Assembly: GCA_002721875.1 (NCBI GenBank) | Contig: PBLU01000016.1 | Coordinates: 3,886 to 67,422 of the forward strand | From: Chloroflexota bacterium | Lineage (GTDB): Bacteria; Chloroflexota; Dehalococcoidia; UBA1151; TMED-70 | Reading direction: 5' to 3' | DNA: 63,537 nucleotides | Shown here: piece after piece, positions 46,555-54,821 of the stretch | Layout of the letters: every line of letters starts with the position of its first letter | Numbering within the stretch: the first letter of the stretch is position 1 | Translations under genes and position numbers: made by a program | Notes under the pieces: model-generated | Database searches by the model: none | The model's input: only the letters and a program-made list of their open reading frames with translations | What the model was told of the DNA's origin: nothing

Positions 46555-47440
46555 TAAACTATTTTTTAAGTCCCTTAAAAATTATTTTCTTTTAACAAAG
46601 CCTAAAGTTTTGACACTTCTAATTTTTACAAGTGTGAGCGGAGCTTTTCTAGCGAAACAAGGTATTCCTAACTTATTTGAACTTACTGGATTACTTATTG
46701 GTGGTTACTGCGCATCAGGCTCAGCAGCGACACTAAATATGTATTTTGAAACAGATGTAGATCAAAATATGGGAAGAACAAAGAATAGACCAATTGCAGA
46801 TGGAAGTATTTCTCCAAATAAAGCTCTAGTATTTGCAATCTTTTTAGCATTTTTGTCATTCGTAAGTTTGTATCTACTAAATAATCTTTTAGCAGCAATA
46901 TTAGCCTTTCTGGGAGGTTTTTTTTATGTAGGAATTTACACTTTATACCTAAAGAAAAGAACGGTTCAAAATATCGTAATTGGAGGTGCAGCAGGAGCCT
47001 TTCCTCCATTAGTGGGGTATGCGTCCATAAGTAACTCACTAACTCTAGAAGCTATATATTTATTTGTTATTATTTTTTTCTGGACTCCTCCACATTTTTG
47101 GGCATTAGCAATAATGATTAAGGATGATTATGCAAAAGCCGAAATCCCAATGCTACCAGTTGTTAAGGGTATAGAAAATGCTTCTTTACAAATTTTGCTT
47201 TACAGCATACTACTTATCATAATTACAACTTTAACTGTTTTAGTTTCTTCGATTCTTAGTTCAATCTACTTATTATCTTCGATTTTGCTAGGAATAATAT
47301 TAATTTATAAATCATATAAACTTTATAAAACCCTGGAAAGAAAAGATGCAGTGAGTACTTATACTTTCTCTTTACTATATCTTTTTTTACTTATGACTGC
47401 CGTAATGGTCGACAGCTCTATAAATTTCTTAGAATTTTAG
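46523..47440 (+). CDS. ctaB: Protoheme IX farnesyltransferase (heme O synthase)
   Basis: CtaB attaches a farnesyl group to heme B. The 305-residue protein has about nine membrane helices and the UbiA-family motifs: LLTKPKVLTLLIFTSVSG at the start, NMYFETDVDQNMGRTKNRP (the first Asp-rich motif) and IGGAAGAFPPLVGY, then FFWTPPHFWALAI with YAKAEIPMLPVVKG (second motif). It overlaps the end of ctaA by 32 bp. The pair indicates aa3-type cytochrome oxidase and aerobic respiration. It converges on rplT. Confidence 0.95.
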   Translation: MENQKLIRQSNKLFFKSLKNYFLLTKPKVLTLLIFTSVSGAFLAKQGIPNLFELTGLLIGGYCASGSAATLNMYFETDVDQNMGRTKNRPIADGSISPNKALVFAIFLAFLSFVSLYLLNNLLAAILAFLGGFFYVGIYTLYLKKRTVQNIVIGGAAGAFPPLVGYASISNSLTLEAIYLFVIIFFWTPPHFWALAIMIKDDYAKAEIPMLPVVKGIENASLQILLYSILLIIITTLTVLVSSILSSIYLLSSILLGIILIYKSYKLYKTLERKDAVSTYTFSLLYLFLLMTAVMVDSSINFLEF

Positions 47441-47448
47441 AAAAAAAA

Positions 47449-47796
47449 TTATTTTTTAACATGTTCAACAAGATTTTTAAAATCTTCAGGTTCTCTAACA
47501 GCTAATTCAGCTAAAGATTTCCTATCAATAAGTATATTTTTTTCACTCATTAGACTTATAAATTTTGAATAAGAAATGCCATGTAATCTAGTTGCAGCAT
47601 TAATTCTAGTTATTGATAGACTTCTCATATCTCTTTTTTTAAGATGTCTGTGCTTAGTTGAATAATTTAGAGCGTGAGTCAGTGATTCTTTAGCAGCTCT
47701 AATTCTAGTTCTACTTGCACCTCTATGTCCTTTGACTTGACTCAGTATAGACTTATGTTTTCTACGAGTGGTAACTCCACCTTTAACTCTAGACAT
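47449..47796 (-). CDS. rplT: 50S ribosomal protein L20
   Basis: The 115-residue basic protein has the L20 pattern: RVKGGVTTRRKHKSIL at the start, KGHRGASRTRIRAAKESL, KRDMRSLSITRINAATRLHGISYSKF and a final LAVREPEDFKNLV. It is the last gene of infC-rpmI-rplT, 19 bp after rpmI. L20 often represses its own operon in other bacteria; no such site could be defined here. Confidence 0.97.
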   Translation of the reverse strand: MSRVKGGVTTRRKHKSILSQVKGHRGASRTRIRAAKESLTHALNYSTKHRHLKKRDMRSLSITRINAATRLHGISYSKFISLMSEKNILIDRKSLAELAVREPEDFKNLVEHVKK

Positions 47797-47815
47797 TTAT
47801 TTCCTTCTTTATTAG

Positions 47816-48007
47816 TTATATAAGATTTTTAATTTTATCTGATAATTTCATAGAATCTAGTTCTACTTTACCACCAAATAATCTTTTGACTCTCTTAGCT
47901 TTTTTTCTTCTCAAGTGACTTTTGGGTCCCTTTGTTCTGACTAATTTTCCGCTTCCAGTAATATGAAATCTTTTCTTTGCAGCTTTGTTGGTTTTCATTT
48001 TAGGCAT
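47816..48007 (-). CDS. rpmI: 50S ribosomal protein L35
   Basis: The 63-residue basic protein begins MPKMKTNKAAKKRFHITGSGK, the standard L35 start, and ends near MKLSDKIKNLI. The ATG at 48007 is used because an upstream in-frame TTG (48019) would add residues foreign to the family. It sits 13 bp after infC and 19 bp before rplT. Confidence 0.95.
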   Translation of the reverse strand: MPKMKTNKAAKKRFHITGSGKLVRTKGPKSHLRRKKAKRVKRLFGGKVELDSMKLSDKIKNLI

Positions 48008-48020
48008 AACTATGATCAAC

Positions 48021-48569
48021 CTATTCTTTTTGTTTGTCTTTATTTTTCATGGTTCCTTGGGGTAATGCAGGAGAAACAACCAAACTTAGTGTTCTACCTT
48101 CATTTGAGGGTCTCTTGTCTAATTTCGCCATATCTTTTACACCTTCTGCTACTGATCTTAGTACTTTCATAGCAAAATCTGGGTGAGCGGCTTCTCTTCC
48201 TCTTAGCATAACAGCTACTCTTACTTTTGAACCATCATCTAATAAGGACCTAACTTTTTTTATTTTAAGTTCTACATCATGTTTTGATGTACCAGGTCTC
48301 AGCCTAACTTCTCTTTGAGTCTGAGTTGTTTTACTTCGATTTTTTTTATCTCGCTTAGATAAATTATATTTAAATTTACCATAATCCAATAATCTACAAA
48401 CAGGAGGTTCCTGATTGGGTGAAACTTCAACAAGATCTAATCCATTATCCATGGCCATTTGTAAAGCCTCACTAGTTTTCAAAATTTTAGAGTTTGACTG
48501 ATCATCTCCTGAAATAAGTCTAACTGAAGAAGACCTTATTCTTTGGTTAACTCTATATTCTTTGACTAT
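48021..48569 (-). CDS. infC: Translation initiation factor IF-3, probable AUA start
   Basis: IF-3 keeps ribosomal subunits apart and proofreads start codons. The conserved body includes TSEALQMAMDNGLDLVEVSPN, EPPVCRLLDYGKFKY and GTSKHDVELKIKKVRSLL. The frame is open further upstream and encodes the expected N-terminal helix (EYRVNQRIRSSSVRLI), but contains no ATG, GTG or TTG before TTG at 48482, which would remove about 30 conserved residues. AUA at 48567-48569 lies exactly 6 nt after AGGAG (complement of 48576-48580), and an in-frame TAG overlaps that site. This gives 182 residues, the usual length. Non-AUG starts on infC are known to allow autoregulation in other bacteria. Confidence 0.85.
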   Translation of the reverse strand: MVKEYRVNQRIRSSSVRLISGDDQSNSKILKTSEALQMAMDNGLDLVEVSPNQEPPVCRLLDYGKFKYNLSKRDKKNRSKTTQTQREVRLRPGTSKHDVELKIKKVRSLLDDGSKVRVAVMLRGREAAHPDFAMKVLRSVAEGVKDMAKLDKRPSNEGRTLSLVVSPALPQGTMKNKDKQKE

Positions 48570-48575
48570 TTTATT

Positions 48576-48580
48576 CTCCT
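48576..48580 (-). promoter_or_regulatory. Ribosome-binding site that fixes the infC start
   Basis: AGGAG on the minus strand lies 6 nt before the AUA codon at 48569. The in-frame stop TAG immediately upstream leaves AUA as the only AUG-like codon at a workable distance. Confidence 0.7.
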
Positions 48581-48766
48581 AATCTAAGTGATTTTCAAAA
48601 ATTTACTAAACTATGGTAACACAATATTTGTTCAGTTTATAAGAAAAAAAATAATTATTTACTTATAAAAATTTTTTTTTTTATTTCTTGTGATAGCATT
48701 TTATTATATAGCTTAATTCAATATAGTACTTGTTATATTAATAAGCCTAAATCACATACAAACAAA

Positions 48767-50698
48767 ATGAATAAAAAATTATTAAATAATAGTCTAACTT
48801 ACATTATCGCCGGCCTTTTACTTGTTGGAGCATTCTATTTCTTCTTGGGTAACTCATTTGATTCTTCAGAAGAAAAAGATCTTGGACATTTAGTTAGGAT
48901 TTCAAAAAGTGCTGAAGGAACAGCATATCCAGTAAATATAGAAGTCAGTGGGGATAAACTAACTTACAGTAGAAATGGTGAGGTTTTTAAAGCAAGCAAA
49001 GAGCCTGGAACAAGTGTATACGAGATCATGTCTGCATCAGGAGTAGATCCATCATCATATTCTGTTCAAGTAAAAAATGGAGGCGGCATAGGTACAATCT
49101 TCTCTATACTAATTGGTTTATTGCCCTTTATATTAATGTTTGGATTTCTGTTTTTTATAATGCGTCAAGCTCAGGGCGGCGGAAGTAATGCAATGAATTT
49201 TGGAAAAAGTAGAGCAAAAATGTTTGTAGGAACTAAAGCAAATGTAACTTTTTTTGACGTAGCAGGTCTTCCTGAAGCCAAAGAAGAGCTTGAAGAAGTA
49301 GTTGAGTTCTTGAAATTCCCTGACAGATTTACATCAATAGGAGCAAAAATACCATCCGGTGTTTTGTTAGTGGGACCTCCTGGAACAGGAAAAACTCTTC
49401 TTGCAAGAGCTGTAGCTGGTGAAGCAGGTGTCCCTTTCTTTTCAATATCAGGATCTGAATTTGTAGAGATGTTCGTAGGAGTTGGAGCTTCCAGGGTAAG
49501 AGACTTATTTTCTCAAGCTAAAAGGCATTCCCCTTGTATAATTTTCGTCGATGAAATTGATGCAGTTGGAAGGCATAGAGGTGCAGGACTTGGTGGCGGT
49601 CATGATGAAAGAGAACAAACTTTAAATCAAATTCTTGTTGAGATGGATGGTTTTGATACAAACAATAATGTTATAGTCATAGCAGCAACAAATAGACCAG
49701 ATATATTAGATCCTGCTCTTCTAAGACCAGGTAGATTCGACAGAAGAGTAACAATTGATAATCCAGATGTAAACGGTAGAACAGAAATTTTAGGTGTTCA
49801 TGCTAAAGGCAAACCTATTGATTCCAAAGTGGATCTAGCTACAGTTGCTAAACAAACTCCTGGTTTTTCAGGAGCTGATCTAGCTAATCTGATTAATGAG
49901 TCTGCTTTGCTTGCTGCAAGAAACAATGCTAAGAAGATTCACTTAGCTGATCTAACAGAAGCTATTGATAGAGTCTCTATTGGCCCTGCAAGGAAGTCTA
50001 AAGTTATTAGTGAAAAAGAAAGGAAACTTGTTGCGTACCACGAAGCTGGTCATGCTATTGTTTCTTACTACATGCCTGAGGGGAAAACAGTTGGAAAAAT
50101 AACAATTGTTTCAAGAGGTCATGCTGGAGGATTCACCAGATATGAACAAGAAGATCAATCTCTCATGACCAAAATTGAGCTCGAAGCTATGATTGCTTCT
50201 TTAATGGGTGGTAGAGAGGCTGAATTTTTGACTGAAGGAGTACTAACTACCGGCGCTTCTAATGATTTTGAGCAAGCTACAAGAATAGCTAGAGAAGCAG
50301 TAATGAGATATGGAATGATACCAGATCTTGCTCAAAGAACATATGGTAAAAAACAACAAGCAGTTTTTCTAGGAAGAGAACAAAATGAAGAGCAAGATTA
50401 TTCTAATGAAACTGCTGTAAAAATTGATAAAGAAATTGATAAACTCCTAACTTCAGGAAAAAATAATGCGAATAAAATACTCAAGAAGCAGAAAAAAGAA
50501 CTAGATTTATTAGCTAATGCCTTACTTAAGCATGAAACTTTGGATGCTGATCAATTCAAAGATCTCATGGAGGGCAAAGAGGTTGATTTTTCTGCCACAA
50601 CAATTGTTAGAGAACCAAAAACTGAAAAAGATAGAATAGAAGATAAGGCAAAAAAAGATAAGGCAAAAAAAGGATTCCCTGAACCACAGTCTTCATGA
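48767..50698 (+). CDS. ftsH: ATP-dependent zinc metalloprotease FtsH
   Basis: FtsH is the membrane-bound AAA+ protease for quality control. The 643-residue protein has two membrane helices (about 10-30 and 110-132) around an extracytoplasmic domain, the AAA+ module ([18 protein letters not shown] at about 203-220, [35 protein letters not shown]), and the zinc site HEAGH with a downstream Asp/Glu ligand. It is divergent from infC across a 197-bp AT-rich gap. No strong ribosome-binding site is seen before the ATG. It overlaps the next gene by four bases (ATGA). Confidence 0.97.
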   Translation: MNKKLLNNSLTYIIAGLLLVGAFYFFLGNSFDSSEEKDLGHLVRISKSAEGTAYPVNIEVSGDKLTYSRNGEVFKASKEPGTSVYEIMSASGVDPSSYSVQVKNGGGIGTIFSILIGLLPFILMFGFLFFIMRQAQGGGSNAMNFGKSRAKMFVGTKANVTFFDVAGLPEAKEELEEVVEFLKFPDRFTSIGAKIPSGVLLVGPPGTGKTLLARAVAGEAGVPFFSISGSEFVEMFVGVGASRVRDLFSQAKRHSPCIIFVDEIDAVGRHRGAGLGGGHDEREQTLNQILVEMDGFDTNNNVIVIAATNRPDILDPALLRPGRFDRRVTIDNPDVNGRTEILGVHAKGKPIDSKVDLATVAKQTPGFSGADLANLINESALLAARNNAKKIHLADLTEAIDRVSIGPARKSKVISEKERKLVAYHEAGHAIVSYYMPEGKTVGKITIVSRGHAGGFTRYEQEDQSLMTKIELEAMIASLMGGREAEFLTEGVLTTGASNDFEQATRIAREAVMRYGMIPDLAQRTYGKKQQAVFLGREQNEEQDYSNETAVKIDKEIDKLLTSGKNNANKILKKQKKELDLLANALLKHETLDADQFKDLMEGKEVDFSATTIVREPKTEKDRIEDKAKKDKAKKGFPEPQSS

Positions 50699-51363
50699 TA
50701 ATTTACGAAAATGCTACTTACAAAATTCAACGTTTTGTTTCTGGCATGCTTAATAATAATTCATATCTAATATCTTCTGCTAAAACAAATAAAAGCATAA
50801 TCATAGACATACTAGATAATCCTAGAGATTTATTCTCTAAAATCCCAAGAGATCGAATTAATAAATATAATAATATTAAGAAATCAATCGGAGTTATAAC
50901 ACATGGTCATTTTGATCAAATAGAGGGAATAGATTTTATAAAAGATAGACTAGGAGAAATCGAAATACAAATTGGTTTTGAAGATTCTAAATATCTAAAT
51001 TATTCTGGAAAAATTACTAAATTAAGATCACAAAAAGAAATTACTCATGGAGACATAAAGCTTGAGGTTTTATATACTCCAGGACACACCCAAGGATCTA
51101 TTTGTTTATATTTTGATCTAGAAGAAAAAAAATTTCTTTTCAGTGGTGATACTTTGTATCAAGGAGGGCCGGGTAAAACTACTAATTTTCTAAATTTTAA
51201 AAAAATTTATGAATCCATATCAAATAAAATTTATAAATTACCCAAAGAAACAATAATTCTACCTGGTCATGGTTCAGAAATATCTATTGCAGAATCAATA
51301 GGTGAATTTAATCACTTTAAATTAAGTGGACATATTTACGGTGATATAACTTGGAAGATATAA
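50695..51363 (+). CDS. Metallo-beta-lactamase-fold hydrolase, glyoxalase II-like
   Basis: The 222-residue protein has the MBL fold: [12 protein letters not shown] (about 68-79), [28 protein letters not shown] and ILPGHGSE. The first metal motif reads HGHFDQ with Gln75 where HxHxDH normally has His, so one metal ligand is altered. The family contains glyoxalase II, persulfide dioxygenase and related hydrolases; function is uncertain. It overlaps ftsH by 4 bp and the CPBP gene by 13 bp. Confidence 0.75.
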   Translation: MIIYENATYKIQRFVSGMLNNNSYLISSAKTNKSIIIDILDNPRDLFSKIPRDRINKYNNIKKSIGVITHGHFDQIEGIDFIKDRLGEIEIQIGFEDSKYLNYSGKITKLRSQKEITHGDIKLEVLYTPGHTQGSICLYFDLEEKKFLFSGDTLYQGGPGKTTNFLNFKKIYESISNKIYKLPKETIILPGHGSEISIAESIGEFNHFKLSGHIYGDITWKI

Positions 51364-52202
51364 ATAAATTATCTATAAAAAAAATTACAGATCTATTTTT
51401 TTTTATTATATGTATTATTTTCATTGTTCTATTCAGCCAGTTGCTTCTAAGTTTACTTAAGACTATTTTTTATGGCGAAAATATTAGAAGTTTTAATCTA
51501 TTATTTCTTTCAGTCTTTACAGTAATTCTTTATAAGCTTCTCGATATATTCGCAATAAAAATTAAAATTTCAAAAAAAATATTAAGATATTTATTAGTTT
51601 TTATATTTTTATTGACAATTATTAAGCTAACTAGTGATTCAAAATCTTTAGAAATATTGATTGATGTGATCATATTAGATTTTGGGGCAATCTATATAAT
51701 AAGTGAAATTGTAAAGAGATATGAAATTGGTTCTCTTGAATTTTTGGGCTTGATAAAATTCAAATTATCTAAGTTTAGGTATATAGGGTTTTATTTCTTT
51801 GCATGGCCAGCAATAATTCTTTGGTCACAAATTATTGAATATCTTAATTTAGATTTTTTTCAAAATTCAAACTATTCAGAAGAAATATTTATATCCCTTG
51901 ATAATAATTACCTTATTATATTTATAATGGCCTGTATTGTTGCACCGATTTGTGAAGAAATAATATTTAGAGGTTTTATTTTCAAAGTAATTTTAGAAAA
52001 AATAAACTTATTTTATGCAATTATTATTAATTCAATTTTTTTTGGATTAATACATTTTGAACCATCTACAATTATTCCAGCTAGCATATTAGGGGTTTCA
52101 TTAACACTCATAAGATATAAATCCGAAAGCTTATTACTTGCAATAATAATACATGCTTTACATAATCTTTTAGCATTCATAGTTACTTATCTAACATTAT
52201 AA
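51351..52202 (+). CDS. CPBP-family intramembrane metalloprotease
   Basis: The 283-residue membrane protein has about seven helices and the three CPBP/Abi motifs: CEEIIFRGFIF (Glu-Glu and Arg), FFGLIHFEPS (Phe and His), and HALHNLLAF (His and Asn). Such proteins cleave membrane substrates or process prenylated peptides and are found in stress-response and bacteriocin-immunity contexts. Its start overlaps the MBL gene by 13 bp, so it belongs to the ftsH group. Substrate unknown. Confidence 0.85.
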   Translation: MEDINKLSIKKITDLFFFIICIIFIVLFSQLLLSLLKTIFYGENIRSFNLLFLSVFTVILYKLLDIFAIKIKISKKILRYLLVFIFLLTIIKLTSDSKSLEILIDVIILDFGAIYIISEIVKRYEIGSLEFLGLIKFKLSKFRYIGFYFFAWPAIILWSQIIEYLNLDFFQNSNYSEEIFISLDNNYLIIFIMACIVAPICEEIIFRGFIFKVILEKINLFYAIIINSIFFGLIHFEPSTIIPASILGVSLTLIRYKSESLLLAIIIHALHNLLAFIVTYLTL

Positions 52203-52221
52203 TATTAGATAAGGAGTTACC

Positions 52222-52998
52222 TTGAGATCAATATCACAAACTATAAATTCAAATAAGAAAACATCTATAATACCCTTCATTACATGTGGGTATCCAGAAG
52301 TATCTAATTATATTGATCTTTTATTATCAATTGAAAATTCAGGTGCAAGTGTTATAGAAATAGGAATTCCTAATAGTGATCCATTAGCTGAAGGACTAAC
52401 TATTCAATATTCAAGTAATCTTGCAATAGATAATGGTATAAATACGCTCAAATGTTTAGAAATAGTATCTGAAGCAAGAAACCGAGGTCTTAAAATACCA
52501 GTAGTATTAATGGGGTATTACAATAATATCTTAGCTTATGATATTAAGAGTTTTTGCAAAGATGCAAAAAATTCTGGGATTGATGGATTAATTATCGCAG
52601 ATTTGCCTATCTTTGAAGCATCTCCAATTATTGAAGAAACAGAAAAAAATAATATTTCCTATATTCCTCTATTATCGATAAATTCTTCTGATGAAATAAT
52701 AAAAAAAGCGACAAATATTGCTACAGGGTTTATTTATTGTATTTCAGTATTAGGGATAACTGGTGAAAGAAATATGACATTTGATAGAGTTAAGAATTTA
52801 GTAGCTTCAGTTAAAAACTATTCTAATGTTCCTGTAGCAGTTGGATTTGGGGTTTCTGATAAATCTGATGTTCAAAATATAGGTGAGTTTGCTGATGCAG
52901 TAGTCGTAGGTTCAGCATTAATTAATAGACTAAGAAATTGCAAGAAAGATGATATTATAAAAACAGCAGAAAGCTTTATAAAAAGTTTAGTTCAATAA
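52222..52998 (+). CDS. trpA: Tryptophan synthase alpha chain
   Basis: TrpA cleaves indole-3-glycerol phosphate to indole for TrpB. The 258-residue TIM-barrel protein has IPFITCGYPE, IEIGIPNSDPLAEGLTIQ, VLMGYYNNILAYD, FIYCISVLGITG and VAVGFGVSDKSDV. The catalytic Glu (Glu46, E. coli Glu49) is present, but the catalytic Asp (E. coli Asp60) is Glu57 here, and PFSDP is PNSDP. The TTG start follows AAGGAG at 5 nt. trpB and the other trp genes are not adjacent. aroH follows 17 bp later, so an aromatic amino-acid unit is likely. Confidence 0.88.
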   Translation: MRSISQTINSNKKTSIIPFITCGYPEVSNYIDLLLSIENSGASVIEIGIPNSDPLAEGLTIQYSSNLAIDNGINTLKCLEIVSEARNRGLKIPVVLMGYYNNILAYDIKSFCKDAKNSGIDGLIIADLPIFEASPIIEETEKNNISYIPLLSINSSDEIIKKATNIATGFIYCISVLGITGERNMTFDRVKNLVASVKNYSNVPVAVGFGVSDKSDVQNIGEFADAVVVGSALINRLRNCKKDDIIKTAESFIKSLVQ

Positions 52999-53015
52999 TT
53001 AAAAAGAGGCAAAAA

Positions 53016-53375
53016 ATGTTGGTTAGGGGTATAAGAGGAGCCACAACGGTTAGACAAAATACTAAAGAAGATATTGTAAAAGAAACTTCAACTCTACTAA
53101 ATGAAATGTTGATTGCAAATGATGTCGACTCTAAAGATATAGCTTCAATAATTTTCACTACAACTTTTGATGTAACTTTAGAATTTCCTGCTGTAGCAGC
53201 AAGAGAGATTTTATCTCTAAATACAGTTCCATTACTGAATATGCACGAAATAAATAATCCAGATGGATTAAAGATGTGTATAAGAGTATTAATTCATTGG
53301 AATACTGATAAAAGTCAAACTGATATAAAGCATGTATATCTAAATAATGCAACCAACTTGAGAACAGATCTATAA
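53016..53375 (+). CDS. aroH: Chorismate mutase, AroH type
   Basis: AroH converts chorismate to prephenate on the way to Tyr and Phe. The 119-residue protein has the AroH fold: LVRGIRGATTVRQNT with Arg6-region, MHEINN with the active-site Glu (about 77), CIRVLIHW with Arg (about 89) and HVYLNNATNLRTDL. The length matches the Bacillus subtilis enzyme. It is between trpA and a small membrane-protein ORF, and the DAHP synthase gene comes next after a regulated gap. Confidence 0.93.
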   Translation: MLVRGIRGATTVRQNTKEDIVKETSTLLNEMLIANDVDSKDIASIIFTTTFDVTLEFPAVAAREILSLNTVPLLNMHEINNPDGLKMCIRVLIHWNTDKSQTDIKHVYLNNATNLRTDL

Positions 53376-53382
53376 ACCTTAA

Positions 53383-53562
53383 ATGCTCAGAATTAAAATA
53401 ATTTTATTCATACTAATTATTGTAGGTATTAGTTTTATTCTAGATAGATTAACCAAATCAAAGTTTGAAGATAACAAAGGTCTTAGATATTTTATTTTTT
53501 CAACTGTTATGTCTGGAACAATATTTATAACAGCATTCACTTTATTTTACTTAATTTCCTAA
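53383..53562 (+). CDS. Small two-helix membrane protein, unknown
   Basis: This 59-residue ORF (ATG at 53383, TAA at 53560-53562) lies 7 bp after aroH. It has two hydrophobic segments (about 5-20 and 37-57) separated by a charged stretch, DRLTKSKFEDNKG. No family was recognised. Gene-like features are its tight spacing and co-direction with trpA-aroH and the balanced membrane-protein composition. It may be a true small protein or a chance frame in AT-rich DNA; no strong ribosome-binding site precedes it. Confidence 0.5.
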   Translation: MLRIKIILFILIIVGISFILDRLTKSKFEDNKGLRYFIFSTVMSGTIFITAFTLFYLIS

Positions 53563-53578
53563 AAAATAATTACTTATT

Positions 53579-53597
53579 AGGCAAAAAGCCTTTTTTT
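53579..53597 (+). terminator. Weak terminator after the trpA-aroH group
   Basis: AGGC and GCCT (4 bp) enclose a five-A loop and are followed by seven T. The stem is short, so some readthrough into the attenuator region is likely. Confidence 0.45.
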
Positions 53598-53626
53598 AAG
53601 ATAAACTGAAATTAGGAAAAATTAAA

Positions 53627-53680
53627 ATGAATAAAAATTACTACACATATTATTATTTTAGGCTAGCAGAGTCTTTTTAG
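53627..53680 (+). CDS. Tyrosine-rich leader peptide of the aroF-ribF-tyrS operon
   Basis: The 17-residue ORF has five Tyr codons among residues 5-10 (YYTYYYF) and ends in TAG. AGGA lies 9 nt before the ATG. It stands directly ahead of an antiterminator/terminator pair and the DAHP synthase gene. These are the features of a ribosome-mediated attenuation leader: a ribosome stalled at the Tyr codons would leave 53668-53676 free. The presence of tyrS downstream supports Tyr-tRNA as the signal. Confidence 0.8.
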   Translation: MNKNYYTYYYFRLAESF

Positions 53681-53714
53681 TGTGTGTATTTTTATAATCT
53701 TCCCTAAAGGCTCT
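53668..53714 (+). promoter_or_regulatory. Predicted antiterminator of the Tyr attenuator
   Basis: AGAGTCTTT at 53668-53676 can pair with AAAGGCTCT at 53706-53714 over 9 bp, including one G-U. The second arm is also the left arm of the terminator, so the two structures exclude each other. The first arm overlaps the last codons of the leader peptide, as expected if a translating ribosome that reaches the stop codon masks it. Confidence 0.7.
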
Positions 53715-53733
53715 AATAAGGAGCCTTTTTTTT
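53706..53733 (+). terminator. aroF: Attenuator terminator before aroF
   Basis: AAAGGCTC at 53706-53713 pairs with GAGCCTTT at 53721-53728 (8 bp, loop of 7), followed by an uninterrupted T run to 53733. It lies 26 bp after the leader stop codon and 31 bp before the DAHP synthase start, which fits regulated early termination. Confidence 0.88.
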
Positions 53734-53764
53734 ATTAAAGAAAAAAAGTATATAAAAAGGTAAT

Positions 53765-54811
53765 ATGATGAAAAATATACAAAACTTAAATATTAAAGAA
53801 ATAGCTAAGCTTCCATCTCCTGATGAATTTATAAAAAATATACCTCTATCAAATTCTCAGTCTAGCTTAATTGAAGATTCTAGAAATATTATTAAAAAAA
53901 TATTAAAAGGCGAAGACGATAGAATATTGCTATTAGTTGGGCCTTGTTCTATTCATGATAGAAGCCTAGGTATAGAGTATGCAAAAAAAATCAGAGATTT
54001 AGCAGAAAAGGTCAAAGAAACTATATATGTTGTTATGAGAGTCTATTTTGAAAAACCTAGAACAACTATAGGATGGAAAGGCTTAATAAATGATCCTGAT
54101 CTTAATGGAAGTTTTAATATTCCAAAAGGAATTGAACTGGCAAGAAATATCTTATCTGACGTAACAGAATTAGGTATGCCTACTGCTACAGAATTTCTAG
54201 ATCCATTTACTCCTCAATATATTGGAGACCTAGTTTCTTGGGGTGCAATAGGAGCTCGAACTGCAGAAAGTCAAACTCACAGACAAATGGCCAGCGGACT
54301 ATCAATGCCAATTGGTTTCAAGAACGGAACTGGTGGATCAGTTCAATTAGCGATAGATGGTATGGTTGCATGCTTAGGAGAACACGCTTTTTTAGGTATT
54401 GATAATAATGGAAATAGTTCTGTTGTAATAACAAAAGGTAATCCTGCTAATCATGTAATTCTAAGAGGTGGTGCATCTGGGCCAAATTACGATAAAGAGT
54501 CTGTAAGAAATGCACAAGAACTACTAGAAAAAAACAATCTAGATCCTGTTATAGTTATAGACTGTGCTCATGGAAATTCAAATAAAGATCATAATAGGCA
54601 GCCTATTGTCTTTAAGGATGTTATATCTCAAAGAATACAAGGAAATAAAAATATAGTTGGTCTAATGATCGAAAGTAATATAAATCCAGGTAACCAAACT
54701 CTAGGAGAAAATTTAGATGATCTGGAGTATGGAGTATCAATAACTGATAAATGTGTAGGTTGGGAAAAAACAGAAGAAATTATTTTAGAAGCTAGTGAAG
54801 AATTAAAATAA
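53765..54811 (+). CDS. aroF: 3-Deoxy-7-phosphoheptulonate (DAHP) synthase, class I
   Basis: DAHP synthase joins phosphoenolpyruvate and erythrose 4-phosphate, the entry to aromatic amino acids. The 348-residue protein has the AroF/G/H signatures: LLVGPCSIHD (about 56-65), VYFEKPRTTIGWKG, GMPTATEFLDPFTPQYIGDLVSWGAIGARTAESQTHRQMASGL, and VIDCAHGNSNKDH. The GMPTATE region corresponds to the feedback site of the E. coli enzymes. The ATG at 53765 is directly followed by a second ATG at 53768, which has the better 7-nt spacing to AAGG. It follows a Tyr-rich attenuator and leads into ribF and tyrS. Confidence 0.95.
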   Translation: MMKNIQNLNIKEIAKLPSPDEFIKNIPLSNSQSSLIEDSRNIIKKILKGEDDRILLLVGPCSIHDRSLGIEYAKKIRDLAEKVKETIYVVMRVYFEKPRTTIGWKGLINDPDLNGSFNIPKGIELARNILSDVTELGMPTATEFLDPFTPQYIGDLVSWGAIGARTAESQTHRQMASGLSMPIGFKNGTGGSVQLAIDGMVACLGEHAFLGIDNNGNSSVVITKGNPANHVILRGGASGPNYDKESVRNAQELLEKNNLDPVIVIDCAHGNSNKDHNRQPIVFKDVISQRIQGNKNIVGLMIESNINPGNQTLGENLDDLEYGVSITDKCVGWEKTEEIILEASEELK

Positions 54812-54821
54812 AACAAAAATA

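Noticed and set aside
53581..53764. T-box riboswitch in front of aroF/tyrS
   Set aside because: No T-box-like conserved antiterminator motif or stem I/specifier arrangement is present; the gap is too short and instead holds a translated Tyr-rich ORF.
54812..54821. FMN riboswitch before ribF
   Set aside because: Only 10 bp separate aroF and ribF.
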